Assembly (NCBI RefSeq): GCF_900142755.1
Contig: NZ_FRCA01000011.1
Location: 67,328-131,327 of the forward strand
Reading direction: 5' to 3'
DNA from: Halomonas cupida
GTDB taxonomy: Bacteria; Pseudomonadota; Gammaproteobacteria; Pseudomonadales; Halomonadaceae
DNA: 64,000 bases
Below, in pieces: positions 32,073 to 41,230 of this stretch. Made by a program: the position numbers and the translations under genes. The notes beneath the pieces were generated by a model, which saw only the letters and a list, made by a program, of their open reading frames with translations, was not told the origin of the DNA and did no database searches. The first letter of the stretch is position 1. Each line of letters opens with the position of its first letter.

Positions 32073-34400
32073 ATGCCACCACGATTCTGCTCCATGATAC
32101 TCGGCCTGCTGTTGCTGGTCGGCATGATGGTGACTTCCCCCGTCACTGCGCAACAGGCCGATCCCCCCGCCAGCAGTGAAGGGCCTGCCTACTCGACCCT
32201 GGCAGACATGCTCGAGAATGATGAGGCGCGAACTCAACTGATCGAACAGCTGCGCCAATTGGCAGAGGCATCTCCGGAAGCAGCAACGGCAACCGAGCAG
32301 GAGCCTGTTGCCAGCGAGCCTACCTCTCTACCTGGCCAGCTCGCACACCTGACATCATCGATCGTCAGTGATTTCAGCACTCATGTCGAGATGGTACTGG
32401 ATACCATCGTGGTGCTGTTCGACGGCTCGCTGTCTTCCGCTCCGGTGGATCTCGACTTCTTCATCAACGCCGCCATCAATCTCGGCATCATCATTGTTGC
32501 CACGGTGGCGTTGTTCCTTGTGGTTCGACGTCTGGTCAGACCCCTGTTCCGGCGCCTGAGCCAGTGGTCGCTGACTGGCCACAACCTCAACCCCACCCTT
32601 CGTCTGATCATTGCCGTAGCCTTCGCCGGCGTAGTGGACGCGCTGGTGATCGGCCTTTCCTATATCGGCGGCAACCTCGTTGCGACCTTCGCCGTGGGCG
32701 ATACCGGCAACCTGTCGACCCGAGCTTCGCTGTTTCTCAATGCCTTCCTGATCATCGAGTTGCTCAAGGCCGCCGTGCGGATGCTGTTCGCCTCCCGCTA
32801 TGAAGGGCTTCGCCTGCTGCCGATCCAGGCCGGTGATGCATCCTACTGGAATCGCTGGATCGCTCGCCTGATTGGTCTCACCGGTTACGGACTGATGGTG
32901 GTGGTACCGCTGGTCAGTATCTACCTGTCCAGGCCGTTGGGCAGTGGCGTCGGCACGGTCATCATGGTCAGTGCCTGGATCTATGCCATTACCGTGGTGA
33001 TGGTCAATCGCCACAAGGTACGTGAAGCGCTGATCGACAAGGCCCGGCAGACCAACCTCTCGGCCACCCGTGTTGCACTGCGCCTGCTGGCCCGGACCTG
33101 GCACCTGCTGGCCATTGCCTATTTCACCACCGTGCTGGTACTGACGCTGACTCGCCCCGAGGACGCTCTACCCTATGTGCTGATTGCCACACTCAAGACG
33201 ATAGGTGTCATCCTTGCCGCCATGCTGCTGTCACGGCTGCTGGTGCAATCGATTGGTCGTCGCATCACCCTGTCGGACGACCTCCGTCGCCGCCTGCCAC
33301 TTCTGGAACCACGCCTGAATTCGTATATTCCCAACATCCTGCGAGCGATCAACATACTGATTCTGATCGTGGCAGCAATGATGCTGTGTGGGGCCTGGGG
33401 CGTTTTCGACCTTCCGGCCTGGTATGCCTCCGAGGCGGGTCGTACCATCGTCAGCCGCGCCTCCAATGTGGCGGTGATACTGGTGATGGCCATCGCCGTC
33501 TGGATCGGCCTGGCCAGCATCATCGAGCACCGCCTCAACCCCAACACTGGCAAGGGCATACCGTCGGCACGCGCCCACACCCTGCTGTCATTGTTCCGCA
33601 ATGCGCTGGCCATCGTCATCGTGGCCATGACCGCGATGATCGTGCTGTCGGAGATCGGCATCAATATCGGCCCACTGATTGCCGGTGCTGGTGTGTTGGG
33701 TCTGGCCATCGGCTTCGGTGCCCAGAAACTGGTGCAGGACATCATCACTGGTGTCTTCATCCAGGTCGAGAACGCCATGAACACCGGCGACGTGGTTACT
33801 GTCGGTGGCATTACCGGCACAGCGGAAAAGCTCAGCATCCGCTCGGTGGGTATCCGCGATCTGAACGGAACCTATCATCTGGTGCCCTTCTCCAGCGTCG
33901 ACCTGGTGTCCAACTACATGCGTGACTTTGCCTACCATGTGGGAGAGTACGGCATTGCCTACCGCGAGAGTGTCGACGAGGCGATCATTGCACTGCGCAA
34001 TGCCTTCGAGGAGTTGACCAACGACCCGGACATCGGCAAGGAAATTCTCGAACCACTGGAAGTCGCTGGTGTCATTGCGCTGGCCGACAGCTCGGTCAAC
34101 ATTCGCGTGCGCATCATGACCACGCCGGGCAATCAGTGGGCTGTCGGCCGTGCCTACAATCGCCTGGTCAAGCTGCACTTCGACGAGGCCGGCATCTCCA
34201 TTCCGTTCCCGCATACCACGGTCTACTTCGGAGAGGACAAGCAGGGCCACGCTCCTGCCGCCAATCTGCGCATCCTCAAGGGACAGGAAGGACGCGCAGA
34301 AGCCCCGGCGCCCGGCGAAGACGGCAGTATTGAGTCTCCCAATACTCATGAAGCGCCGAAACGGGCTGAAGTGGATCCCGATTTCCCGCCCGGCGATTGA
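32073..34400 (+). CDS. Large MscS-family mechanosensitive channel
   Basis: The 775-residue protein begins with a signal peptide (ending VTAQQ), a periplasmic stretch, then about ten membrane helices and the conserved MscS core near residues 530-640: GPLIAGAGVLGLAIGFGAQKLVQDIITG, VENAMNTGDVV and VGIRDLNGTYHLVPFS. Size and layout resemble E. coli YbiO more than small MscS. It should release solutes on hypo-osmotic shock, which fits a halophile. The C-terminus is charged and probably flexible. AAGGAG precedes the ATG. Exact subfamily is uncertain. Confidence 0.9.
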   Translation: MPPRFCSMILGLLLLVGMMVTSPVTAQQADPPASSEGPAYSTLADMLENDEARTQLIEQLRQLAEASPEAATATEQEPVASEPTSLPGQLAHLTSSIVSDFSTHVEMVLDTIVVLFDGSLSSAPVDLDFFINAAINLGIIIVATVALFLVVRRLVRPLFRRLSQWSLTGHNLNPTLRLIIAVAFAGVVDALVIGLSYIGGNLVATFAVGDTGNLSTRASLFLNAFLIIELLKAAVRMLFASRYEGLRLLPIQAGDASYWNRWIARLIGLTGYGLMVVVPLVSIYLSRPLGSGVGTVIMVSAWIYAITVVMVNRHKVREALIDKARQTNLSATRVALRLLARTWHLLAIAYFTTVLVLTLTRPEDALPYVLIATLKTIGVILAAMLLSRLLVQSIGRRITLSDDLRRRLPLLEPRLNSYIPNILRAINILILIVAAMMLCGAWGVFDLPAWYASEAGRTIVSRASNVAVILVMAIAVWIGLASIIEHRLNPNTGKGIPSARAHTLLSLFRNALAIVIVAMTAMIVLSEIGINIGPLIAGAGVLGLAIGFGAQKLVQDIITGVFIQVENAMNTGDVVTVGGITGTAEKLSIRSVGIRDLNGTYHLVPFSSVDLVSNYMRDFAYHVGEYGIAYRESVDEAIIALRNAFEELTNDPDIGKEILEPLEVAGVIALADSSVNIRVRIMTTPGNQWAVGRAYNRLVKLHFDEAGISIPFPHTTVYFGEDKQGHAPAANLRILKGQEGRAEAPAPGEDGSIESPNTHEAPKRAEVDPDFPPGD

Positions 34401-34412
34401 TCAGCACAGGAT

Positions 34413-34438
34413 GGACGGCCTTCGGCCGTCCTTTCCTT
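34413..34438 (+). terminator. Rho-independent terminator of the MscS gene
   Basis: GGACGGCC, loop TTC, GGCCGTCC, then TTTCCTT, starting 13 bases after the stop. Confidence 0.9.
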
Positions 34439-34517
34439 GATCAGTCGCGAGCTTCGAGCAACAAGCAGTTTGCTGCACGGGATGGTTCGTAGCTCGCGCC
34501 CTTGCCGCTTATACAAG

Positions 34518-34550
34518 AACGCCCCGGGTACGAAGCCTCCGGGGCGTTTT
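34518..34550 (-). terminator. Terminator of the hemCDXY operon
   Basis: AACGCCCCGG and CCGGGGCGTT form a perfect 10-bp stem; it lies just past the minus-strand hemY stop. A T-run lies on the plus-strand side (GTTTTG), so it may also stop plus-strand readthrough. Confidence 0.75.
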
Positions 34551-34567
34551 GCATCCTGCACCAGCAA

Positions 34568-35794
34568 TCAGCTCTGTTCAGCGTCGCTGGGTTGCGGAAG
34601 TGAAGGTAGCGACTTGTCGAGCAGCTCGACGCTCTGGCGATAGTAGAGCTGACTCTTGTTGTGCTCACCGAGGTTGGCGTAGAGACGTGCCAGTTCAGCA
34701 CAGACCTCACCACTCGGGCGCTGTCGCTGGCTGGCTTCGAAGTATTCCTTCGCCTTGTCCCAGTAGGCATTGCGCAGTGCCAGACGACCCAGCGTCAACA
34801 GCAGGTCCGGGTCATTGGGCCGTTCCTGCAACCATTTCTCGGCGGTGACCAACTGACGCGAGGCATCCACGCCCAGCAGACCATAACGCAGCACCAGACG
34901 GCTGTCCCAGTGATCCTTCAGGGAGTGACGCAGCAGTCGCTCAGCGATCACCTGTTGTCCACCCTGCACCAGAGCCTCGGTGTACAGTGCGATCAGCTCG
35001 ATATTGGCGCGCAGATGCTCCGGCATATCCGCCCAGAGGTTACGCACACGCTCGATATCCTCGGGATTACGCGTTTCCTTGAGGATCAGCTCGCGGTAGG
35101 CCTGAAACTCCAGCACCTCACGTTCCTCGCGGGCGATCAGTTGCTGGTCAGCCAGGCGAGGCAGCAGGCGCCGCAGACCATCCCAGTCACTGACACTGAT
35201 ATAGGCCTGCTTGAGCTGCTTGAGTACCTGCGGGTGACGCGGCAGATGGCGATCCAGGCGTGTCAGGATAGCCAGCGCTTCCTCATACTGCTGTCGATCC
35301 AGCATCAGCTGGGCCTGCATCATACCAACCGCCGGATCAGCCCCATCGGTACTCAGGTGAGCACGTTTGAGCAGCGTATCGGCCTGTTCATACCGGCCCT
35401 GGTAATGCGCTGCCAGGGCCGCTGACATGTAGTTGACCAACGGGGTACTGGAATCATCCGCCGCCTTGACCAACGCCTTTTCGGCCCGCTTCCAGCGGCC
35501 TTCCGCCAGTGCCACCAGACCACGCACAGTACGCTTCATGGCGGTACGGTTGCGTGCCCGAGAATTCCATACCTTGTAGCGGCTGACCGGGCGACTCATG
35601 CGCATCAGCACCCGCAACGCGAAGTGCAACACAATGAATATCGCCAACAGGATGATCAGGCCGAACCAGAAGTTGGTCTGCAACGAGGTATCGCCCACTC
35701 GGACCAGCCAGTAACCGGGCGCAGACTCCATCAACTGACCGAGAACAGCCCCGAGCGCCAGGCCCAGGACGATCAGCAGGATCAGCTTTCTCAT
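34568..35794 (-). CDS. hemY: HemY, membrane TPR protein of the hem operon
   Basis: The 408-residue protein has two N-terminal membrane helices (about 5-22 and 42-62) followed by helical TPR-like repeats (for example EALAILTRLDRHLPRHPQVLKQL, PDLLLTLGRLALRNAYWDKAKEYFEAS). This is the gammaproteobacterial HemY, unrelated in sequence to the protoporphyrinogen oxidase of that name in Gram-positives. It may scaffold haem biosynthetic enzymes at the membrane. The start overlaps the hemX stop by 4 bp. It is the last gene of the operon. Confidence 0.9.
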   Translation of the reverse strand: MRKLILLIVLGLALGAVLGQLMESAPGYWLVRVGDTSLQTNFWFGLIILLAIFIVLHFALRVLMRMSRPVSRYKVWNSRARNRTAMKRTVRGLVALAEGRWKRAEKALVKAADDSSTPLVNYMSAALAAHYQGRYEQADTLLKRAHLSTDGADPAVGMMQAQLMLDRQQYEEALAILTRLDRHLPRHPQVLKQLKQAYISVSDWDGLRRLLPRLADQQLIAREEREVLEFQAYRELILKETRNPEDIERVRNLWADMPEHLRANIELIALYTEALVQGGQQVIAERLLRHSLKDHWDSRLVLRYGLLGVDASRQLVTAEKWLQERPNDPDLLLTLGRLALRNAYWDKAKEYFEASQRQRPSGEVCAELARLYANLGEHNKSQLYYRQSVELLDKSLPSLPQPSDAEQS

Positions 35795-37353
35795 GAGTCA
35801 CCTCCCTGGCCCGCGTTTTCCTGACCCGAGTTGCGTTCCTCGAAACGCTGCTCGATGAAGCTGGCCAATGCCTGTTGCGAGGCGCTGATATCAGGCAGCT
35901 CGGGATGAATCGACTCGCCCTTGAGCTCGGTGAGGCTGGTGATGACCGCCTGTACGCCGCTGTCATCCAGATCGTAGTAGCCTTCAAGCAGCTTGATGGC
36001 CTTGTCGAGACTGGCCTCGTAGAGATCCTGTTCTTCTTTCAGCAACGCTACCTGAGCCTGCTCGATCACCAGGCGCAGGCTCTGGCGCAGATAAGACTCC
36101 TGCTCGGGCGTAATCAGAGCTTCCAGCGCCTGGTCATGATGGCGGACCACCACCAGATCCTTGAGCTCCGAACCGATCTTCGACAGCTGTTCCTGCCATG
36201 GGCCACTGGGCGCCTCGGCAATGGTGGTATCGGCGGTCAGCTCTTCGATATCCTGGGCCAGCGGCAGACCAGCGATCTGCTCCTGCTCGGCATTCAGCGC
36301 CAGATACAGCCCCGTACGGTCGATGCGCGGCACACCCTGAAGCGCGGCCAGCTCTTCGGCGATGGCGCGACGTACCGGGACCAGGGCCGGGTTGTCGGCT
36401 TCACGCAGGCGGTTGTCGGCCGTGCGCAGCAACGCGGCGGCACCCTCTACGTCACGTTCGAGCTGCAGACGCTGATTGGCCAGTCGCAGCAGGTATGCGG
36501 CCTCGGCATGCAGCCAGTCGCGGCTGTCTGCACTCTGTTCCTTCGACAGCTCTGCCAGTACACGGTCGAGTGTCTCGTTGACTTCGGTCTTGTAGTCAGT
36601 GAACTCGGTCTTGATGCCGTCGATGGTCTGAGTCATGGCCTGGCGGCGCTCATTGACACCCGTTTCCAGTTGCCCGGTCTTCTCGGTCAGCTCGCGAACC
36701 TGCTCGACGTTGGCAGCGCCTTCCTTGAGTTGATCAATGCGCGCATTCATCGCCTGTTGCAGCTGCCAGCCCTTCCAGCCAATGAAGCCAAGGCCTGCGA
36801 TCACCAGCAGTACCAGAATCAACGCGATGACACCGGCCTTGCCGCCCCCGGACTTCCCGTCTTCGGACTTTCCACCACCAGTTCCACCTCCGGATCTGCC
36901 GGAACCTCCACCACTACCGCTCCCTTTTGCAGCGGAAGAGGAACTGGTGGAAGAGGAACCCGTGGAAGCAGCGCTGCTCGGCGACGACTTACTGCTTGAG
37001 CCAGTCTTGTCGGGTTGGCTGGTTGACGCAGCAGAAGCAGACTTGCTGGTGCTGGAGTCAGCCTTTGTGGCCTGCGTTGAATGGCCGGGCTCTTGCGTTG
37101 AATCCGATTTCTTCGTCGCGCTGTCGGTGGCGGCTGGCTTATCGGCAGCGGCACTCGAGGCAGAGGATGATGCAGCGGAGGAGGACGACGACTGGCTCCC
37201 ATTGGCCTTGTCGCGCCGACGCGAGCGTCGGGAGCTCCGCCCGGTAGCACTCTGCCCCGAGGCATCCTTGCCCCCGGACGCGGCTTCTGCCCCCTGCTGG
37301 GCAGTCCCGGACGGGGTTTTCTGTTCGTCCTGATCGTGCTGTTGGTTGCTCAT
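35791..37353 (-). CDS. hemX: HemX, membrane protein of the hem operon
   Basis: The 520-residue protein has a very low-complexity N-terminal 165 residues rich in Ser, Gly, Lys and Ala, a membrane helix at about 175-195 (GVIALILVLLVIAGLGFIGW), a coiled-coil section, and a helical C-terminal domain. It matches gammaproteobacterial HemX, often mislabelled uroporphyrinogen-III methyltransferase. The N-terminal extension is longer than in E. coli. It follows hemD by 25 bp and overlaps hemY. Confidence 0.88.
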   Translation of the reverse strand: MSNQQHDQDEQKTPSGTAQQGAEAASGGKDASGQSATGRSSRRSRRRDKANGSQSSSSSAASSSASSAAADKPAATDSATKKSDSTQEPGHSTQATKADSSTSKSASAASTSQPDKTGSSSKSSPSSAASTGSSSTSSSSAAKGSGSGGGSGRSGGGTGGGKSEDGKSGGGKAGVIALILVLLVIAGLGFIGWKGWQLQQAMNARIDQLKEGAANVEQVRELTEKTGQLETGVNERRQAMTQTIDGIKTEFTDYKTEVNETLDRVLAELSKEQSADSRDWLHAEAAYLLRLANQRLQLERDVEGAAALLRTADNRLREADNPALVPVRRAIAEELAALQGVPRIDRTGLYLALNAEQEQIAGLPLAQDIEELTADTTIAEAPSGPWQEQLSKIGSELKDLVVVRHHDQALEALITPEQESYLRQSLRLVIEQAQVALLKEEQDLYEASLDKAIKLLEGYYDLDDSGVQAVITSLTELKGESIHPELPDISASQQALASFIEQRFEERNSGQENAGQGGDS

Positions 37354-37378
37354 CTGTCGCTAGCCCTTTTCGAGATCT

Positions 37379-38143
37379 TCATTCGGCATCCTTCGGGTCG
37401 CTGGCCCTTGCCACCGCAGCCGCCAGCGCTGCGGGGGTTGCGCCAGACGCCACGACCGGGACACGAAACCCCAGCTTTTCCGCCAGTCTAGCCAACCGCT
37501 GGCTGGATACGACAAGCGGTTGATCAAAGGCGGTCTGTGAACACCATCTTGCCAGATGTTCCAGGATTTCTCCGCTACTGACCACCAGGGCTCGATAATG
37601 TGCTTGATCCAGCATGGCTTTTGCCTCGCTGGACGGTGTCAGTAGTCGGCGTCGGTACACTTCCACACGCGTCACCGTCGCACCACGTTGGGCCAGACTA
37701 TCGCCCAATAGAGAGCGCCCGCCTTCACCGGCCACCAACAATACGCGCTGATGTGCCAACTGACGCAGCGAACCCAGCTCCAGCAACGCTTCGCTGGTTT
37801 CTTCCCCCGCTCCAGGCGATGGCACACGGACTCGCACGCCCAACGCCTGATGCAGTACGGAGGCAGTCGCGCTGCCGACGGCATACAGGTTCAGCCCCTG
37901 CGGCAACTGAGGCCAGTAACGGTCCAGCACAGCGATCAAGTGCTCTGCCGCAGTGGGACTGATCACGACCACCTTATGAAAATGGTCGATATCGAGCCAT
38001 ATCGCTCGCATTTGCGCCGTTTCAGGCACATCTTCGTGAGCCATCAGTTCCAGCTGCACCACCGGCAAGCCTCTGGATTCAATCGCATCCGCCAGTGCGC
38101 GCGCCCGCATGCCGGGTCTGGTGATCAATACCGGTGCTGACAT
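37379..38143 (-). CDS. hemD: Uroporphyrinogen-III synthase
   Basis: The protein has the two-domain HemD pattern: PVLITRPGMRARALADAI at the start, VVISPTAAEHLIAVL, YAVGSATASVLHQALG in the linker and RALVVSSGEILEHLARW late in the chain. It closes hydroxymethylbilane to uroporphyrinogen III. The ATG at 38143 fits the family start; an upstream ATG at 38167 in the same frame has no better ribosome site. It is separated from hemC by 188 bp that hold a long inverted repeat. Confidence 0.88.
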   Translation of the reverse strand: MSAPVLITRPGMRARALADAIESRGLPVVQLELMAHEDVPETAQMRAIWLDIDHFHKVVVISPTAAEHLIAVLDRYWPQLPQGLNLYAVGSATASVLHQALGVRVRVPSPGAGEETSEALLELGSLRQLAHQRVLLVAGEGGRSLLGDSLAQRGATVTRVEVYRRRLLTPSSEAKAMLDQAHYRALVVSSGEILEHLARWCSQTAFDQPLVVSSQRLARLAEKLGFRVPVVASGATPAALAAAVARASDPKDAE

Positions 38144-38179
38144 TAGTGTGGTGTCCCGCAAGTTCATCGTGTTTCAGAA

Positions 38180-38285
38180 CCATCAGGTGCCGTTGGGGCA
38201 CGTGGTCCAGCACCCTGGCATGTTCCGCCGTTCATATCGACTATATGGACCAGGGACACAACACAGCACCAGCGGCACCTGATGG
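38180..38285. repeat. Long inverted repeat in the hemC-hemD spacer
   Basis: CCATCAGGTGCCGTTGG (38180-38196) and CCAGCGGCACCTGATGG (38269-38285) are inverted copies of 17 bp with one mismatch, about 72 bp apart. Inner sequences (CCCTGG/CCAGGG) pair weakly. In an otherwise tight operon this could be an mRNA processing or attenuation hairpin, or a remnant of a small mobile repeat. Confidence 0.75.
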
Positions 38286-38331
38286 CTCCCACGGAGCGCG
38301 CTGAAATCATGCCGACTTGTGGGGCGCCACA

Positions 38332-39273
38332 CTAGCGAGCCCCATAGACCTCGGCAAGGATATCGCCAGCGCCCTGCTCCAGCAGATCCTCCGCCACTCG
38401 CAGGCCAAGCAGCTCCGGCTCGTCTGCGGACCCACGGCCCTCGGCACGCAGCACACGAGAGCCATCCGGGGTTCCCACCAGAGCGCGCAACCATAGCGTG
38501 CGTCCGTCATCCTCGAACACTGCATGACCACCGATCGGAACCTGGCAGCCACCTTCCAGACGGGTATTCATGGCTCGCTCGGCACGTACTCGGGTCGCCG
38601 TCTGGTGGTCATCCAACGGTGCCAGCAGCGACACCAGTTCGGCATCATGCATTCGGCATTCGATACCCAACGCACCCTGACCGCAGGCCGGCAGACAGAT
38701 TTCCGGCGGCAGCTCCTGACGGATACGGTCGTCCAGGCCCAATCGCTTGAGTCCTGAGGTCGCCAGCAGAATGGCATCGAACTCACCCGCATCCAGCTTG
38801 GCCAGACGGGTCTGCACATTACCGCGCAGGCTGATGACCTCGAAGTCCGGACGAGCCTCGCGCATCTGCAGGCCACGTCTCAGGCTGGACGTACCGATGC
38901 GAGCACCTTCCGGCAACTCGTCGAAGTTCGACCATTGGTTGGATACCAGCGCATCGGTTGGTTCCGCCCCCGCCAGAATCACCGACAGCCCCAGACTTTC
39001 GGGGAACTGCATGGGCACGTCCTTCATCGAGTGCACTGCAATATCAGCGCGGCCATCCAGCATGGCTTCCTCGAGCTCCTTGACGAACAGCCCCTTGCCA
39101 CCAACCTTGGCCAGTGGCGTATCGAGAATCTGATCACCGCGTGTCGACATCGGTACCAGCTCGACCTCAAGGTCGGGGTGTATCGCCATCAGGCGATCAC
39201 GAACATGCTCTGCCTGCCACATGGCAAGTTGGCTCTTGCGGGTGGCGATTCGCAAGATGGACGTCTGTTGCAC
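38332..39273 (-). CDS. hemC: Porphobilinogen deaminase (hydroxymethylbilane synthase)
   Basis: Motifs are complete: LRIATRKSQLAMWQAEHV, STRGDQI, LFVKELEEAML, AVHSMKDVP, GTSSLRRG, ISLRGNVQTRLAKL and the cofactor-cysteine region LEGGCQVPIGGHA. It polymerises four porphobilinogens to hydroxymethylbilane. I place the start at the GTG at 39273, preceded by AGGGAGA at ideal spacing; this gives 313 residues, the usual family length. A longer frame from an ATG at 39336 adds 21 non-family residues. It heads the hemCDXY operon, divergent from argH. Confidence 0.93.
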   Translation of the reverse strand: MQQTSILRIATRKSQLAMWQAEHVRDRLMAIHPDLEVELVPMSTRGDQILDTPLAKVGGKGLFVKELEEAMLDGRADIAVHSMKDVPMQFPESLGLSVILAGAEPTDALVSNQWSNFDELPEGARIGTSSLRRGLQMREARPDFEVISLRGNVQTRLAKLDAGEFDAILLATSGLKRLGLDDRIRQELPPEICLPACGQGALGIECRMHDAELVSLLAPLDDHQTATRVRAERAMNTRLEGGCQVPIGGHAVFEDDGRTLWLRALVGTPDGSRVLRAEGRGSADEPELLGLRVAEDLLEQGAGDILAEVYGAR

Positions 39274-39600
39274 AACATTCTCCCTGATCGACAGCCGCGG
39301 TACGTCAACAGACTCTGGCGCAGCCACCGACAACATGAGTGGATAACATCATCATAAAGCACCGTCAGGATGAGGAAAATTGGACGAAGCGCCACACTCA
39401 TGGAAATCAGTGTCGGAAAATGTCTTCCTCTCGACCTGCCCTGCGTTCTCCAGCCCTCGCCTGACGTGCCGACTCTGGTACACTTCCGACATGGTTCAGT
39501 GCCGGTCATCTCTGTGCAGCACGACACCGCCACAACGGTGATCCGCGACAGCGAGAGACCAGCGTCACGCTCACTCTTGTCATGCAGGAAACCCAGCCCA
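39274..39600. promoter_or_regulatory. Divergent regulatory region between hemC and argH
   Basis: The 327-base region should hold the hem operon promoter on the minus strand and the argH promoter on the plus strand. An AT-rich patch near 39345-39375 is the best place for one. No known operator was recognised. Confidence 0.4.
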
Positions 39601-41010
39601 ATGAGTCACAGCACCAATCAGTCCTGGGGCGGCCGCTTCAGCGAACCCACCGACGCTTTCGTCGCTCGTTTCACCGCCTCCGTGGATTTTGACCAGCGCA
39701 TGGCCCGTCACGACATCCAGGGCTCGATCGCACATGCCACCATGCTGGCACAGGTCGGGGTGCTGACTGACGAAGAGCGTGACGCCATCATCGGTGGACT
39801 CAAGGAAATCGAGCAGGAAATCGCCGCCGGTGAGTTCGAGTGGTCGGTTGACCTCGAGGACGTGCACATGAATATCGAGGCACGTCTGACCGCGAAGATC
39901 GGCATCACCGGCAAGAAGCTGCATACCGGCCGTTCGCGCAACGATCAGGTAGCCACCGATATTCGCCTCTACATGCGTGACGAAATCGATGCCGTGGCCG
40001 AGGAAATGGCCCGTCTGCGCAGTGGTCTGATCGAGCTCGCCGAGCGTGAGGCCGATACCATCATGCCCGGCTTCACCCACCTGCAGACCGCTCAGCCGGT
40101 GACCTTCGGCCATCACCTGCTGGCCTGGCACGAGATGCTGGCCCGCGATCATGAGCGGCTGCTCGACTGCCGCAAGCGGGTCAACGTACTGCCGCTGGGC
40201 GCCGCCGCTCTCGCCGGCACTACCTATCCCATCGACCGTCACCTGACCGCTGAACTACTCGGTTTTGATCGTCCGGCAGAGAACAGTCTCGATGCCGTCA
40301 GCGACCGCGACTTCGCCATCGAGTTCACCGCCTTTGCCAGCCTGCTGCTGATGCACATGTCGCGGATGAGTGAAGAACTGGTGTTGTGGACCAGTGCCCA
40401 GTTCGACTTCATCGACCTGCCGGACCGGTTCTGCACCGGCTCCTCGATCATGCCGCAGAAGAAGAACCCGGACGTGCCGGAACTGGTGCGCGGCAAGACC
40501 GGTCGCGTCTATGGCCACCTGATCGGCCTGCTGACACTGATGAAGTCCCAGCCGCTGGCCTACAACAAGGACAATCAGGAAGACAAGGAGCCGCTGTTCG
40601 ACACCCTCGACACCGTCAAGGGATGTCTGCGCGCCTTTGCCGACATGATTCCGGCCATCGAGTCGAAGTCCGAGTCCATGCGTGAAGCAGCGCGTGGCGG
40701 CTTTTCCACCGCCACCGACCTGGCCGACTACCTGGTGCGCAAGGGCGTGGCCTTCCGCGATGCTCACGAAATCGTCGGGCAGTCGGTGGCCTTCGGTATC
40801 CAGCTGCGCAAGGACCTCTCCGAGATGAGCCTCGCTGAACTGAAGCAGTTCTCCGATGCCATCGAGGAAGACGTCTTCGAGGTGCTGACACTGGAAGGCT
40901 CGGTGGCCGCGCGCAATCATATCGGCGGAACCGCTCCTGACCAGGTGCGTGCCGCCGCTCAGCGTGCTCGTGAAGCACTCAAGGCCCTGGCAGCGGGAGG
41001 TCAGTCATGA
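39601..41010 (+). CDS. argH: Argininosuccinate lyase
   Basis: The 469-residue protein starts MSHSTNQSWGGRFSEPTD, the usual ArgH entry, and carries TGRSRNDQVATD, HLQTAQPVTFGHHLLAW and the signature GSSIMPQKKNPD. It cleaves argininosuccinate to arginine and fumarate in the last step of arginine synthesis. The frame continues upstream to 39370, but the ATG at 39601 has GGAAAC before it and fits the family. Its stop overlaps lptM by 4 bp. Confidence 0.95.
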   Translation: MSHSTNQSWGGRFSEPTDAFVARFTASVDFDQRMARHDIQGSIAHATMLAQVGVLTDEERDAIIGGLKEIEQEIAAGEFEWSVDLEDVHMNIEARLTAKIGITGKKLHTGRSRNDQVATDIRLYMRDEIDAVAEEMARLRSGLIELAEREADTIMPGFTHLQTAQPVTFGHHLLAWHEMLARDHERLLDCRKRVNVLPLGAAALAGTTYPIDRHLTAELLGFDRPAENSLDAVSDRDFAIEFTAFASLLLMHMSRMSEELVLWTSAQFDFIDLPDRFCTGSSIMPQKKNPDVPELVRGKTGRVYGHLIGLLTLMKSQPLAYNKDNQEDKEPLFDTLDTVKGCLRAFADMIPAIESKSESMREAARGGFSTATDLADYLVRKGVAFRDAHEIVGQSVAFGIQLRKDLSEMSLAELKQFSDAIEEDVFEVLTLEGSVAARNHIGGTAPDQVRAAAQRAREALKALAAGGQS

Positions 41011-41228
41011 TCAAGCTGTTGCGTACCAGCGCGGTGCTGACGCTACTGGGTCTGATGGTGGCCGGCTGTGGCCAGAAGGGGCCGCTGTATCTGCCCGGTG
41101 ACGAGGAAGCCGCCGAGCGCTACGGTCCCCGTGAGGAAGCACAGCAGGACAAGGACCAGCAGGATGACGAGCAGCCGGAATCCGCGGACGAGTCTGCCCC
41201 CGACACCACCTCGGAAGACGAGAGCTGA
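41007..41228 (+). CDS. lptM: LPS-translocon maturation lipoprotein LptM (YifL-like)
   Basis: The 73-residue protein has a lipoprotein signal with lipobox VAGC followed at once by GQKGPLYLP, the hallmark of LptM/YifL. The rest is acidic and probably disordered. LptM helps LptD mature its disulfides. The position between argH and lysA-dapF matches other gammaproteobacteria. Translation is likely coupled with argH (4-bp overlap), and lysA starts 2 bp after its stop. Confidence 0.9.
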   Translation: MIKLLRTSAVLTLLGLMVAGCGQKGPLYLPGDEEAAERYGPREEAQQDKDQQDDEQPESADESAPDTTSEDES

Positions 41229-41230
41229 GC

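Noticed and set aside
36737..37333. 198-residue open frame opposite hemX
   Set aside because: It is a shadow of the low-complexity N-terminal part of hemX.
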